Shown here: in pieces, positions 1-7,980 of the stretch | Position numbering within the stretch: position 1 is the first letter of the stretch | Layout of the letters: every line of letters begins with the position of its first letter | DNA from: JAVBOD01 sp031551045 | GTDB lineage: Bacteria > Bacteroidota > Bacteroidia > Bacteroidales > UBA932 | Assembly (NCBI GenBank): GCA_031551045.1 | Contig: JAVBOD010000033.1 | Coordinates: 1 to 13,387 of the forward strand | Length of the DNA stretch: 13,387 bases | Direction: 5' to 3' | The notes under the pieces: model-generated | Seen by the model: the letters and a program-made list of their open reading frames with translations, nothing else | What the model was told of the DNA's origin: nothing | The model's database searches: none | Program-made: the position numbers and the translations under genes

Positions 1-546
1 TGGGTCATCATCCTGCACCTTCAAAAACGGCATGGACGGCAACAAGCCCGGCTAAAAGACATTGAGAACAAGGAACTTGAAGAGCGTCTTTACAATCAAC
101 AATTGATGGAAGAGTTGCAAATGGAACGGATTGAAGCACAAAAAAGAGAGATTATTTCCTATACATTACTTTTGTCGAACAAAGACCGTATATTACAACA
201 AATTGCCGATGAGGCGAAATTCTTACCCATACGCCGGAAAGAGGTAAAAGCGATTCACGAAATCATCAAAAATAACCTTAATACCGATCGTTTTTGGGAG
301 GATTTTATGCTGCATTTCGAGAAAGTACACCCCGATTTTTTTAAAAAATTATCAGACATAAATAAAGATTTAACGAAAAACGATATCCAGCTATGTGCTT
401 ATTTCCGTATTGGGATATCGACCAAGCAAATTGCTCAAATGCTGAATGTATCGCCGGATTCTATAAAAATGCACCGCTATAGAATACGGAAAAAGCTATG
501 TATTCCTGAAAATGAAAATTTCGATGTGTTTATGCAAAATATATAA
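1..546 (+). CDS. TPR-type membrane-tethered LuxR-like HTH regulator, C-terminal part (5' truncated by window edge)
   Basis: The reading frame is open from base 1 and ends with TAA at 544-546, giving 181 visible codons; the true start lies to the left. The first visible residues (WVIIL, then a basic stretch) look like the end of a transmembrane helix. Next comes a Glu/Gln/Lys-rich coiled-coil-like segment (about visible residues 18-65), a helical region, and a C-terminal LuxR/GerE-like helix-turn-helix (about visible residues 124-170) with the core ISTKQIAQMLNVSPDSIKMH followed by RIRKKL. The complete gene at 7981-9606 has the same layout and the same HTH style, so the missing part is probably an exported TPR sensor domain. 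It would bind DNA from the inner membrane. Its target is unknown; the co-oriented DUF3857 operon starting 205 bp downstream is a candidate by position only. I am confident of the HTH and less so of the missing part. Confidence 0.85.
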   Translation, partial: WVIILHLQKRHGRQQARLKDIENKELEERLYNQQLMEELQMERIEAQKREIISYTLLLSNKDRILQQIADEAKFLPIRRKEVKAIHEIIKNNLNTDRFWEDFMLHFEKVHPDFFKKLSDINKDLTKNDIQLCAYFRIGISTKQIAQMLNVSPDSIKMHRYRIRKKLCIPENENFDVFMQNI

Positions 547-556
547 GCATAAAATT

Positions 557-582
557 AATAACATATGTAATTTTCTGTTATT
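557..582 (+). terminator. Weak AT-rich hairpin after the regulator gene
   Basis: AATAACA (557-563) can pair with TGTTATT (576-582) across a 12-nt loop, starting 11 bases after the stop codon and running into a short T-rich stretch (TTTT at 581-584). The stem is all but one A/T, so stability is poor. It is the only terminator-like structure seen in the gap before the next promoter. Confidence 0.25.
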
Positions 583-722
583 TTACGCTATAATAGATAA
601 AATTATTTAACATGATGATTATGAAAGATTTAATTGTTCATCAAATTTTTAACGACAAGCCATTTTCTATTTGCACAAATGGCGTCGAGAGGACAGATGC
701 ATCAAATTATCATAAAATTTCA

Positions 723-730
723 TAGCTTTG
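723..730 (+). promoter_or_regulatory. Bacteroidota -7 promoter box for the DUF3857 operon
   Basis: TAGCTTTG fits the Bacteroidota primary sigma factor -7 consensus TAnnTTTG and lies 21 bp before the ATG at 752, leaving a very short leader. No clear TTG/TTTG -33 element is present at the usual distance upstream. No Shine-Dalgarno sequence precedes the ATG, as is usual in this phylum. The box overlaps the stop codon of a 37-codon open frame (612-725) that I do not call as a gene. Confidence 0.55.
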
Positions 731-751
731 CAAACTAAACCATTACGCTAA

Positions 752-2614
752 ATGAAAACCCTATTTTCTTTTCTGACTTTGCCCTTAATCCTATTAACGG
801 TGGCAAACGCTCAGCCATCTTCCGATAAGGACAATATTATTATCGCCTCGAAAAAAGAATCTTTCGAATATAAATTGGGCGATAAAAAGAATCCGGTAGT
901 AGTGAAAACAACTTCCGTTACCAAGTTCCAATGTAATCAATTTCGTGCATCCCTCCATTTTTCCGAGACCTATAACGACATGGTCACCATGGACAAGGTA
1001 AGCCCCGGAAAAGCCGGAATACAACCCTCGTATAATAGTTTGGAAAGCAATGGAATTTTTTACTCCGATGCGAAAGTGTGCTACTTCACCATTCCTTTTT
1101 CAAAAAAAGGAGAAACGTGCGAAGTAAAAATTCAACAAACGTATTTGAATCCGCGCTATTTCACTACGATTTATTTCCCGGAAAAAGAATTTGTGTCGGA
1201 AAAAGAAGTGGAAATTGTGATTCCGAAATGGATGAAAGTAGAATTGAAAGAGATGAATTTTGCCGGGCACACTATTCAAAAAACAAGCGCGTTTGACAGT
1301 AAGCGGAATGCCGATGTATATGTATATAAAATCAAAAACATACCGGGTATGAAATCGGAACGTAATGCGCCCGGCCCGACTTACATCTATCCGCATATCA
1401 TGGTGCTCAATAAAGAAGCAAATATCGCCTCCGGAAAGCAAACTTATTTCGCTACGCTCGACGACCAGTATGCATGGTATCGCGGATTGGTGAAAGAGGT
1501 GAAAGTGGACGACGCCGTCATGAAAGAAACCGCGCAACGCTTGACGAAAAACTGCAAAACGGATATCGAAAAAATTAAAACAATTTTCGAATGGGTGCAG
1601 AGCAATGTGCGCTATATCGCTTTTGAAGACGGCCTGGCCGGGTTTAAACCGGCAGCTCCGCAAGAAGTGCTTTCGAAAAAATACGGCGATTGTAAAGGGA
1701 AAGCAATCCTTACCAAAGAATTACTCAAAGCATTGGAATTCGACGCCCGTTTGGCTTGGATAGGGACCAACCATATTGCCTACGATTATTCCACTCCTTC
1801 GTTGGCGGTGGACAATCACATGATTTGTGCGCTTTTCTTCGACAAACATTTGTATTATTTGGATGCCACGGAAGAATACATCGGTTTCGACGAATATGCC
1901 CAACGCATTCAAGGCCGGCAGGTATTGATTGAAGATGGTGAAAAATACTTGTTGGAGCGTGTCCCGGAACGCATGCCGGAGCAAAACACCGAAGTGGAAA
2001 AATCTTTCTTCCAGATAAACAACGGGAATTTGGCGGGCAAGGTAGAAATAAGCTATAAAGGAGAAGAAAAAGAAGCATTTCTAACCGCCGTTTACGGCAC
2101 TAAAAAAGACAAGTTGAACGATGCGCTTACAGAATATCTACGGCAAGGAAACAGCCAATATTCCATACTCGAGCTCAAGCACTCGGAGATGAATGCCGGC
2201 AACGAGTTTGTTTCGCTGTCATACAACACCGAAACGAAAGTGGGCATCCAGCAATACGACAAGGAATATTACATTGATTTGGATTTTCGCAAGGAATTTC
2301 TCAATAGCCGGATTGATACCGCCAAGCGGAAGCTGGATTTTGTGTTCCCCTACAAATGTCATGTTATCCACGAGACAGAACTCACGATTCCTTCAACTAT
2401 AAAAGTGGAAAGTTTGCCGGAAGGGTTGAACATTGCACGCGACGGCTACCGTTTCACTATTTCATACAGTCAAAAAAGCGGAAAAGTAATCTATCGTAAA
2501 GAAATAGTCATAAACAATATATTGCTTCCCCGCAGCCGCTTCAGCGAATGGAATCGCGACATCGATGCATTAAAAAAAGCATACCTCGATCAAATTAGTT
2601 TAATCACAAAATAA
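752..2614 (+). CDS. Exported DUF3857/transglutaminase-like protein with intact catalytic triad
   Basis: A 620-residue protein with a Sec signal peptide (hydrophobic core residues 4-18, likely cut after A20 in VANA|Q), so it acts in the periplasm or at the envelope. Residues about 55-225 form a beta-rich domain resembling DUF3857. Residues about 255-375 form a transglutaminase-like core with a complete triad: C314 in YGDCKGK, H356 in VDNHM, D371 in YYLDATE. The spacing of 42 and 15 residues suits the papain-like transglutaminase fold. The C-terminal part (about 410-620) is beta-rich and ends in a helical segment (EWNRDIDALKKAYLDQISL). Family members are predicted peptidases or amide-bond-handling enzymes, but the substrate is not known and I do not assign one. 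It is first in an operon with the related gene at 2627 (12-bp gap) and has its own promoter. The start is supported by the signal peptide. Confidence 0.9.
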   Translation: MKTLFSFLTLPLILLTVANAQPSSDKDNIIIASKKESFEYKLGDKKNPVVVKTTSVTKFQCNQFRASLHFSETYNDMVTMDKVSPGKAGIQPSYNSLESNGIFYSDAKVCYFTIPFSKKGETCEVKIQQTYLNPRYFTTIYFPEKEFVSEKEVEIVIPKWMKVELKEMNFAGHTIQKTSAFDSKRNADVYVYKIKNIPGMKSERNAPGPTYIYPHIMVLNKEANIASGKQTYFATLDDQYAWYRGLVKEVKVDDAVMKETAQRLTKNCKTDIEKIKTIFEWVQSNVRYIAFEDGLAGFKPAAPQEVLSKKYGDCKGKAILTKELLKALEFDARLAWIGTNHIAYDYSTPSLAVDNHMICALFFDKHLYYLDATEEYIGFDEYAQRIQGRQVLIEDGEKYLLERVPERMPEQNTEVEKSFFQINNGNLAGKVEISYKGEEKEAFLTAVYGTKKDKLNDALTEYLRQGNSQYSILELKHSEMNAGNEFVSLSYNTETKVGIQQYDKEYYIDLDFRKEFLNSRIDTAKRKLDFVFPYKCHVIHETELTIPSTIKVESLPEGLNIARDGYRFTISYSQKSGKVIYRKEIVINNILLPRSRFSEWNRDIDALKKAYLDQISLITK

Positions 2615-2626
2615 AATCTACATACT

Positions 2627-4888
2627 ATGAAAAACAAGCTACCCTTAATTATTTGTATGCTGTTATTGCTGCCTCTTTGTCTGCAAGCACAAAAAAGAGT
2701 GACTCGTTTGGACTATGACAAGTATTCCAAAGAAGTTCGCGAAGAGGTTTGGAAGTGGAAACAGCCGGCTTTCAACAATACGAATGTGCCGGATAAATAC
2801 AATGATGCCTCGGGCATTGTGATAGCCCAGCACCACGAATTGGAATTAAGCGCCAAAAATCGATTTAATTGGGCGGGCACGAATAACGATCTAACGACCG
2901 GGATATTGTTTGTCAAGCACACATTACGAAAAAGAATAAAACTAAATGATAAATCGTCCATTGAAAAATATTCCGAATTATCATTTCAGGAATTCATCGC
3001 CAACCAACAATATAAGTTTATAGCAACGGCGGCAGCTATGACAGTAGTGGGTGTCCGTATTATCAAGCCCGATGGCACCGTAAAAGAACTTGATGCCTCT
3101 GAGGAAGTAAAATTAGAGGGAACTAGAACAGATCGCTCCCGCAAATTAGCCATTGCCGATTTACAAGTAGGTGATATTATCGACTATTTTATACACACTG
3201 TCGCGCATATGGAGCATCGGAATGTTGACCCTTTCAGTTTTGTTCTTGCCGAATCTAATCCCATATTATCATATAGCATACATGCTGTTATTGATAAAAA
3301 ATTGACTGCGGAATACCGCTCAATCAATGGAGCTCCGGAGTTTTCAGTAGTAAAAAACAAAAAAAGCGGGGACTTTGAGCTTTCGATAAACTCAGAAAAT
3401 AGTGCCCCTATAGCTAATGAACAATGGATTTCCCCGGGCCGGCAGATGCCCTTGGTATCTTTAGCAGTGTACTACAATAGTAACAAAAGGATATACCATC
3501 CGCCAAGTGCCCGTAAAGCAGGCGTACACAAGAATGTAGATCCAGAACAAATCATTAACGACTACAAATGGTATATTTATATTTACGGGACGAACTATAG
3601 AGTAACCACGGATAATTATTTCAGACAAATTGATAATATTGTAAAAAAATATAAAGCGGCAAATCCTAAAGCGCCTAACGACAGTTTAGCATGCCTGCTA
3701 TATCATGCCATGCAACATTTTTATTTGAATGATTGGGAAACCGAACGAGTAGAAGTAGGTAACAGCCGAAATTTCTACAAAGCGTCACACTTCCGTTTTA
3801 TAGCACGTTTTGGTAAAATATTAATGTACTATAATATAAAAACAAACATTGTCTTTACTCCCTCAGCCTACGGAGCAAGCTTAAATAATATTAATGACAT
3901 AAACGATCTCGAAGCTTTTGTCGCCACACAATCGGATCATCCGGTATTATTTGTCACTCCCACCGTATTTTCGGAGGCCAACGTTGTTCCCGGTGCATAC
4001 GAAGGACAAAAAGCCGTTTTATTTAATGCCGGTAAGTTGGCAAAAGGCGATTTCAAAGCGAAAAACCGGAATACGACCATAAGCACCCCGCTTTCCACCG
4101 CCGCACAAAATAAACGGACGGACGATATTAAAGTATGCATAGACATGGCTAATCCGTTGGATTTACAATTCGATCGCACGGCACATGCAAGCGGCCATTT
4201 AAAAGAAGCCCCGCAAAGGATGTTACTGCTCTATGAAGATTATGAAGCATTGAACCGCGAAGCATTTGCGGTTGGGAAAAGTATGTTCGACGAAATGGCC
4301 GACAAGCGGAAGACACGTGCGCTCGTACAGGAATATGAAGCAGCTTTTGCCAAAGCCCGGGAAGAACAACAAGACGCTTTTAAAGAAGAAGTAAAATTAA
4401 TGCACGACCAGGATTCCAAAGAAGTAAAATCGTTTGAGATTTTGAGCGCCGGCATGCCCGTTCAGCGAAAAGAGTTCGAATATAAGGTGCAATATGTTAT
4501 GGATGGCTACGTCCGGAAAGCCGGAAATAATTACACGATTGATATCGGGAAACTGGCCGGCACGCAATTACGGTTGGAGCCGAAAGAACGCACACGCAAT
4601 ATGGATGTGTATATGTCTTGCGCCCGCACATACGAAGTAAACCTTAGTGTTGAAATTCCCCATGGTTATTCGGTAGAAGGAATAAATGCGTTGCAACAAA
4701 ATGTAAGCAACGCTTGCGGAAAATTTACGGTAACAGCAAGCGTGGATAATAATGTACTAAAATTACATGTCGTAAAAGAATACAGCCATGCCTTCGAACC
4801 GGCCGCAAACTGGCCGCAACTCCTCGAAATTCTTGACGGAGCAAACGACTTTTTTAATAAAAATATTATGTTGAGAAAACGGGGATAA
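2627..4888 (+). CDS. Exported DUF3857 protein with degenerate (catalytically dead) transglutaminase-like domain
   Basis: A 753-residue protein with a signal peptide (hydrophobic residues 5-19, likely cut after A21 in LQA|Q). A DUF3857 domain spans about residues 60-260, with the marks PDGTVKEL (near 149) and VGDIIDYF (near 183). The region about 330-450 aligns by eye with the transglutaminase core of the upstream protein, but the Cys position is S387 (YKAS against YGDC), the Asp position is Val (FVTPT against YLDAT), and no His stands at the expected spacing. The frame is uninterrupted, so this is a maintained protein rather than a decayed gene. A charged helical stretch (about 535-600) leads into a C-terminal beta-rich domain. 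It starts 12 bp after the upstream gene and is probably co-transcribed. A structural, scaffold or substrate-binding role beside the active paralogue is inference. The middle third of the gene looks more AT-rich than its ends. Confidence 0.88.
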   Translation: MKNKLPLIICMLLLLPLCLQAQKRVTRLDYDKYSKEVREEVWKWKQPAFNNTNVPDKYNDASGIVIAQHHELELSAKNRFNWAGTNNDLTTGILFVKHTLRKRIKLNDKSSIEKYSELSFQEFIANQQYKFIATAAAMTVVGVRIIKPDGTVKELDASEEVKLEGTRTDRSRKLAIADLQVGDIIDYFIHTVAHMEHRNVDPFSFVLAESNPILSYSIHAVIDKKLTAEYRSINGAPEFSVVKNKKSGDFELSINSENSAPIANEQWISPGRQMPLVSLAVYYNSNKRIYHPPSARKAGVHKNVDPEQIINDYKWYIYIYGTNYRVTTDNYFRQIDNIVKKYKAANPKAPNDSLACLLYHAMQHFYLNDWETERVEVGNSRNFYKASHFRFIARFGKILMYYNIKTNIVFTPSAYGASLNNINDINDLEAFVATQSDHPVLFVTPTVFSEANVVPGAYEGQKAVLFNAGKLAKGDFKAKNRNTTISTPLSTAAQNKRTDDIKVCIDMANPLDLQFDRTAHASGHLKEAPQRMLLLYEDYEALNREAFAVGKSMFDEMADKRKTRALVQEYEAAFAKAREEQQDAFKEEVKLMHDQDSKEVKSFEILSAGMPVQRKEFEYKVQYVMDGYVRKAGNNYTIDIGKLAGTQLRLEPKERTRNMDVYMSCARTYEVNLSVEIPHGYSVEGINALQQNVSNACGKFTVTASVDNNVLKLHVVKEYSHAFEPAANWPQLLEILDGANDFFNKNIMLRKRG

Positions 4889-4932
4889 GAGCAACCGAAA
4901 CGAACATAAAATGAAAAATGTTTTTTGAAATA

Positions 4933-4958
4933 AAAACCCTCACGATAATGAGGGTTTT
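4933..4958. terminator. Bidirectional intrinsic terminator between convergent genes
   Basis: AAAACCCTCA (4933-4942) pairs perfectly with TGAGGGTTTT (4949-4958) around a 6-nt loop. An A-run precedes it and T-rich sequence follows (4955-4964), so a U-tract forms whichever strand is transcribed. It lies between the stop of the DUF3857 operon (4888) and the stop of mutS (4970) and serves both. Confidence 0.85.
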
Positions 4959-4969
4959 ATTTTTGATGA

Positions 4970-7579
4970 CTACAATCCTGTCAATTTCTTTATCTCGCGC
5001 AACTTGTCGAAGGCATCCAGCGGCGACATTTTTTCAATGGAAAATTTTTTCAGCTCGTCGCGGATTTGCGTGAGAATCGGATCATCTAACTGGAAAAACG
5101 AAAGCTGCATGGGGCTTTCCTCCCCTCTCTTTTGGAGAGGGGCCGGGGGAGAGGCCGCATTTCGTTGTTCTTCCAACTTTTCCAACACTTCCTCCGCTTT
5201 TTCTACCACCCGCGCCGGCATACCCGCCATGCGCGCCACATGAATCCCAAAGCTGTGCGCCACGCCGCCGGGTTGCAGCTTACGTAAAAATATCACACGA
5301 TTGCCGGTTTCTTTTACCGATACATTGTAATTTTTCACGCGCGGAAATTGCGCTTCCATTTCGTTCAACTCGTGATAGTGTGTCGCAAACAATGTTTTTG
5401 CTTTAGCCGTGGGATGTTCGTGAATATATTCCACCATGGCCCATGCAATAGAAATACCGTCGTAGGTACTGGTGCCGCGCCCTATTTCATCCAACAAAAT
5501 GAGCGAGCGGGGCGAAAGATTATGCAGAATACTCGCCGCCTCGTTCATCTCTACCATAAAAGTCGATTCGCCTTGCGAAATATTGTCGGAAGCGCCTACA
5601 CGCGTAAAAATCTTATCGACCACGCCGATCGTGGCGGCTTCGGCAGGAACATAGGAACCGATTTGCGCCAATAGCACAATAAGCGCCGTTTGCCGCAACA
5701 GCGCGCTTTTCCCCGACATATTCGGCCCGGTGATAATAATAATTTGTTGTTCGTTGCTGTCCAATCGCACATCGTTAGCCACGTAGCTTTCGCCGGGCGG
5801 CAACAGGCGTTCGATGACCGGATGCCGGCCTTGTTTGATATCCAACACATCGTCGTTGGTAACTACCGGTTTGCAATAGTTGCTGTTTTGCGCCAATGCG
5901 GCGAACGACAATAGGCAATCTAACTGCGCAATGAGTGATGCATTGAGCTGCACGGGCGCTGTGTAATCCAATAAAGCAAGCACTAATTCATTAAAAAGTT
6001 GTTGCTCCAACGCCAGGATTTTTTCTTCGGCGCCTAATATTTTTTCTTCGTATTGCTTGAGTTCTTCGGTAATGTAACGCTCGGCGCCCACTAATGTTTG
6101 TTTGCGCATCCACTCGGGCGGCACTTTATCCTTGTGTGTGTTGCGCACTTCGATATAATAACCGAAAACATTGTTATAACTTACTTTCAGCGAGCTGATG
6201 CCGGTGCGTTCCGCCTCGCGTTGCTGAATTTTTAATAAGTAATCTTTCCCATGACGCGAGATATCGCGCAGTTCATCCAATTCCGGCGAAATACCTTCGG
6301 CTATTACCGCGCCTTTCCCGATTTGATTCGTAGGCTCCGGCACCATTTCTTTTTCTATTTTCCGGCGAATGCTTTCGCAAATATTCAGTTGCTCGCCTAT
6401 CTTTTGCAGACTCGGTTCGTCAATTTTTTCGCATAGATTTTTGATATGCTGAATCGCTGTGAGGGCATTTTTCAATTGCACTACTTCGCGCGGCGTAATA
6501 CGCCCGGCCGATGCTTTGGAAATGATACGCTCCAAATCGCCGATTTCATATACATGCGAAGTGATTTGTTCTTTTTCGTCGGCATGATGCAAAAAATAAT
6601 CGACCACATTCAAGCGCGAATTAATGGATTGCACTTCCTTGAGCGGCATGTTCACCCAGCGTTTCAGCAAGCGCGCGCCCATAGGCGACACGGTTTTGTC
6701 AATCACATCAATCAACGTGCGGGCGTTTTCGTTGGGCGAATAAAATAATTCCAGATTGCGTACCGTGAATTTATCGAGCCACACATAGCGATCTTCGTCC
6801 ACGCGCGAAATGGCGGCGATGTGCTTCAACCGGTCATGCTGCGTGAGTTCCAGATAAAACAAAATAGCGCCGGCCGCTACAATTCCTAACGGCATATCGT
6901 CCACGCCGAAACCTTTAAGCGATGCCGTTTGGAAATGCCCCAGCAATTTATCGCGCGTAGCATCGGGCGAGAAAGCCCATTCGTCTAATTTGTAAGTGTA
7001 GAATTTACTACCGAATCGTTCCGTAAAATCTTTGTCGTAGCCCTTTTGATACAACACTTCTTTCGGCGCGAAGTTCGACAAGAGTTTGTCGATATATTCA
7101 TAATTTCCTTCCGCCACATGAAATTCGCCGGTCGATACATCTACGAAAGCCGCTCCGGCCGTGGCGCGTGAGAAATGGACACAAGCTAAGTAATTATTTT
7201 CGCGATGCGAAAGCACATTGTCGTTATACGAAACGCCCGGCGTTACTAATTCGGTAATACCGCGTTTCACGATTTTTTTCGTGAGTTTCGGGTCTTCCAA
7301 CTGGTCGCAGATGGCTACGCGTTGCCCGGCACGTACCAATTTCGGCAAATAAGTATCCAGTGCATGATGCGGAAATCCGGCCAATTCCACGGAAGAAGCG
7401 GAACCATTGGCTCGCCGTGTAAGCGTAATGCCTAATATTTCCGAAGCCCTGATGGCGTCTTCGCTGAAAGTTTCGTAGAAATCGCCCACACGAAACAACA
7501 GCACGGCATCGGGATGCTGCGCTTTAATGGCAAAATATTGTTTCATCAGGGGTGTTTCAACGATCTTTTTATCGGACAT
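4970..7579 (-). CDS. mutS: DNA mismatch repair protein MutS
   Basis: An 869-residue MutS, close to the usual bacterial length. It binds mispaired or looped DNA and, using ATP, starts methyl-independent or MutL-dependent repair in the cytoplasm. The N-terminal mismatch-recognition domain has the Phe-X-Glu motif (F34-Y35-E36 in GDFYETF). Connector, lever and clamp domains follow (about 128-570). The ATPase domain has Walker A GPNMSGKS (618-625), the N-loop segment near GASDNISQGESTF (662-674), Walker B LILLDEIGRGTS (D697, E698) and the histidine switch region in ATHYHE. A C-terminal helical oligomerisation segment ends the protein. Residues about 809-822 (ASPPAPLQKRGEES) are not MutS-like and come from a palindromic repeat read in frame. 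The start follows an A-rich stretch without a Shine-Dalgarno sequence, 32 bp from a promoter box. The gene stands alone; no mutL is adjacent. Confidence 0.98.
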   Translation of the reverse strand: MSDKKIVETPLMKQYFAIKAQHPDAVLLFRVGDFYETFSEDAIRASEILGITLTRRANGSASSVELAGFPHHALDTYLPKLVRAGQRVAICDQLEDPKLTKKIVKRGITELVTPGVSYNDNVLSHRENNYLACVHFSRATAGAAFVDVSTGEFHVAEGNYEYIDKLLSNFAPKEVLYQKGYDKDFTERFGSKFYTYKLDEWAFSPDATRDKLLGHFQTASLKGFGVDDMPLGIVAAGAILFYLELTQHDRLKHIAAISRVDEDRYVWLDKFTVRNLELFYSPNENARTLIDVIDKTVSPMGARLLKRWVNMPLKEVQSINSRLNVVDYFLHHADEKEQITSHVYEIGDLERIISKASAGRITPREVVQLKNALTAIQHIKNLCEKIDEPSLQKIGEQLNICESIRRKIEKEMVPEPTNQIGKGAVIAEGISPELDELRDISRHGKDYLLKIQQREAERTGISSLKVSYNNVFGYYIEVRNTHKDKVPPEWMRKQTLVGAERYITEELKQYEEKILGAEEKILALEQQLFNELVLALLDYTAPVQLNASLIAQLDCLLSFAALAQNSNYCKPVVTNDDVLDIKQGRHPVIERLLPPGESYVANDVRLDSNEQQIIIITGPNMSGKSALLRQTALIVLLAQIGSYVPAEAATIGVVDKIFTRVGASDNISQGESTFMVEMNEAASILHNLSPRSLILLDEIGRGTSTYDGISIAWAMVEYIHEHPTAKAKTLFATHYHELNEMEAQFPRVKNYNVSVKETGNRVIFLRKLQPGGVAHSFGIHVARMAGMPARVVEKAEEVLEKLEEQRNAASPPAPLQKRGEESPMQLSFFQLDDPILTQIRDELKKFSIEKMSPLDAFDKLREIKKLTGL
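5114..5155. repeat. G/C-rich palindromic interspersed repeat inside mutS
   Basis: CCCCTCTC (5122-5129) and GAGAGGGG (5135-5142) form a perfect 8-bp inverted repeat around TTTTG, followed by CCGGGGGAGAGG (5144-5155). On the mutS strand it is read as S-P-P-A-P-L-Q-K-R-G-E. This pattern matches, from memory, a palindromic repeat found in many copies across bacterial genomes, often between genes and sometimes inside them. It falls between the ATPase domain and the C-terminal helices of MutS, a tolerant linker, and keeps the frame. The exact ends are uncertain. Confidence 0.75.
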
Positions 7580-7611
7580 TTTTTTGGATTGCTACGTTCG
7601 TAATTATCTTA

Positions 7612-7619
7612 CAAAGATA
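7612..7619 (-). promoter_or_regulatory. Bacteroidota -7 promoter box for mutS
   Basis: On the minus strand this reads TATCTTTG, an exact match to TAnnTTTG, 32 bp before the mutS ATG. No TTG is found at the expected -33 distance, so only the -7 half is supported. Confidence 0.6.
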
Positions 7620-7701
7620 CATTTTTGCGGCAATGAATGAAAATTGTTTTAGAATTGAGGGTGTATTGGGAGCATGACAATTTGCTTTTTGTTGTCTTTT
7701 T

Positions 7702-7908
7702 AAGCCCTGCAAGGGCTTTATTTGAATAACCATGGGTAAAACCCATGGAAAGATAATAGGACTGAATTTGCGCACGGAGCACAATCCGTTTTTCAACACA
7801 CAAGCCGAATCCCGTACGCAATTATATTCCGCTACACCACGGGTTACGCTCCGCTTACCCGCGGTTATGCAAATTTAGTCGCTTCGCGACAGTTCAAATG
7901 CAATTTGA
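7702..7908. repeat. Cluster of six short inverted repeats in the mutS upstream gap
   Basis: This part of the 400-bp gap has no supported gene but holds six dyads in a row: AAGCCCT/AGGGCTT (7702-7708/7712-7718); CCATGGGT/ACCCATGG (7730-7737/7741-7748); ACGGA/TCCGT (7774-7778/7785-7789); CCACGGGT/ACCCGCGG with one mismatch (7837-7844/7857-7864); GTCGC/GCGAC (7878-7882/7886-7890); TCAAAT/ATTTGA (7894-7899/7903-7908). Such hairpin chains resemble the REP-like interspersed elements of Bacteroidota genomes. It could be one composite element or several nested ones. No transposase is encoded here. Overlapping minus-strand frames in this area are judged chance. Confidence 0.6.
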
Positions 7909-7948
7909 CATACATCCCTTTCACTTCCTTAAAGAATTTAAAAAGTAT

Positions 7949-7956
7949 TATCTTTG
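7949..7956 (+). promoter_or_regulatory. Bacteroidota -7 promoter box for the TPR-HTH regulator
   Basis: TATCTTTG matches TAnnTTTG exactly and lies 24 bp before the ATG at 7981. No convincing -33 TTG is seen 17-23 bp upstream. It is the same octamer as the mutS promoter on the opposite strand. Confidence 0.6.
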
Positions 7957-7980
7957 TAAAAAGAGACCCAACATTAGCTT

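Noticed and set aside
589..594. TATAAT resembling an E. coli -10 box
   Set aside because: The host looks like a Bacteroidota, whose main sigma factor uses TAnnTTTG; there is no -35 partner, and the DNA is AT-rich enough for chance matches.
612..725. A 37-codon plus-strand open frame before the DUF3857 operon
   Set aside because: It has no recognisable domain, no promoter of the local type, no ribosome-binding evidence, and its stop codon overlaps the operon promoter box; a chance frame in AT-rich DNA is more likely.
1100..1663. A 187-codon minus-strand open frame
   Set aside because: It lies fully inside the DUF3857/transglutaminase gene on the other strand, and its His/Phe-rich composition is typical of an antisense shadow.
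7569..7821. Minus-strand frames upstream of mutS
   Set aside because: They run through the hairpin-rich repeat region and the mutS promoter, show no domain or signal, and overlap each other in different frames.
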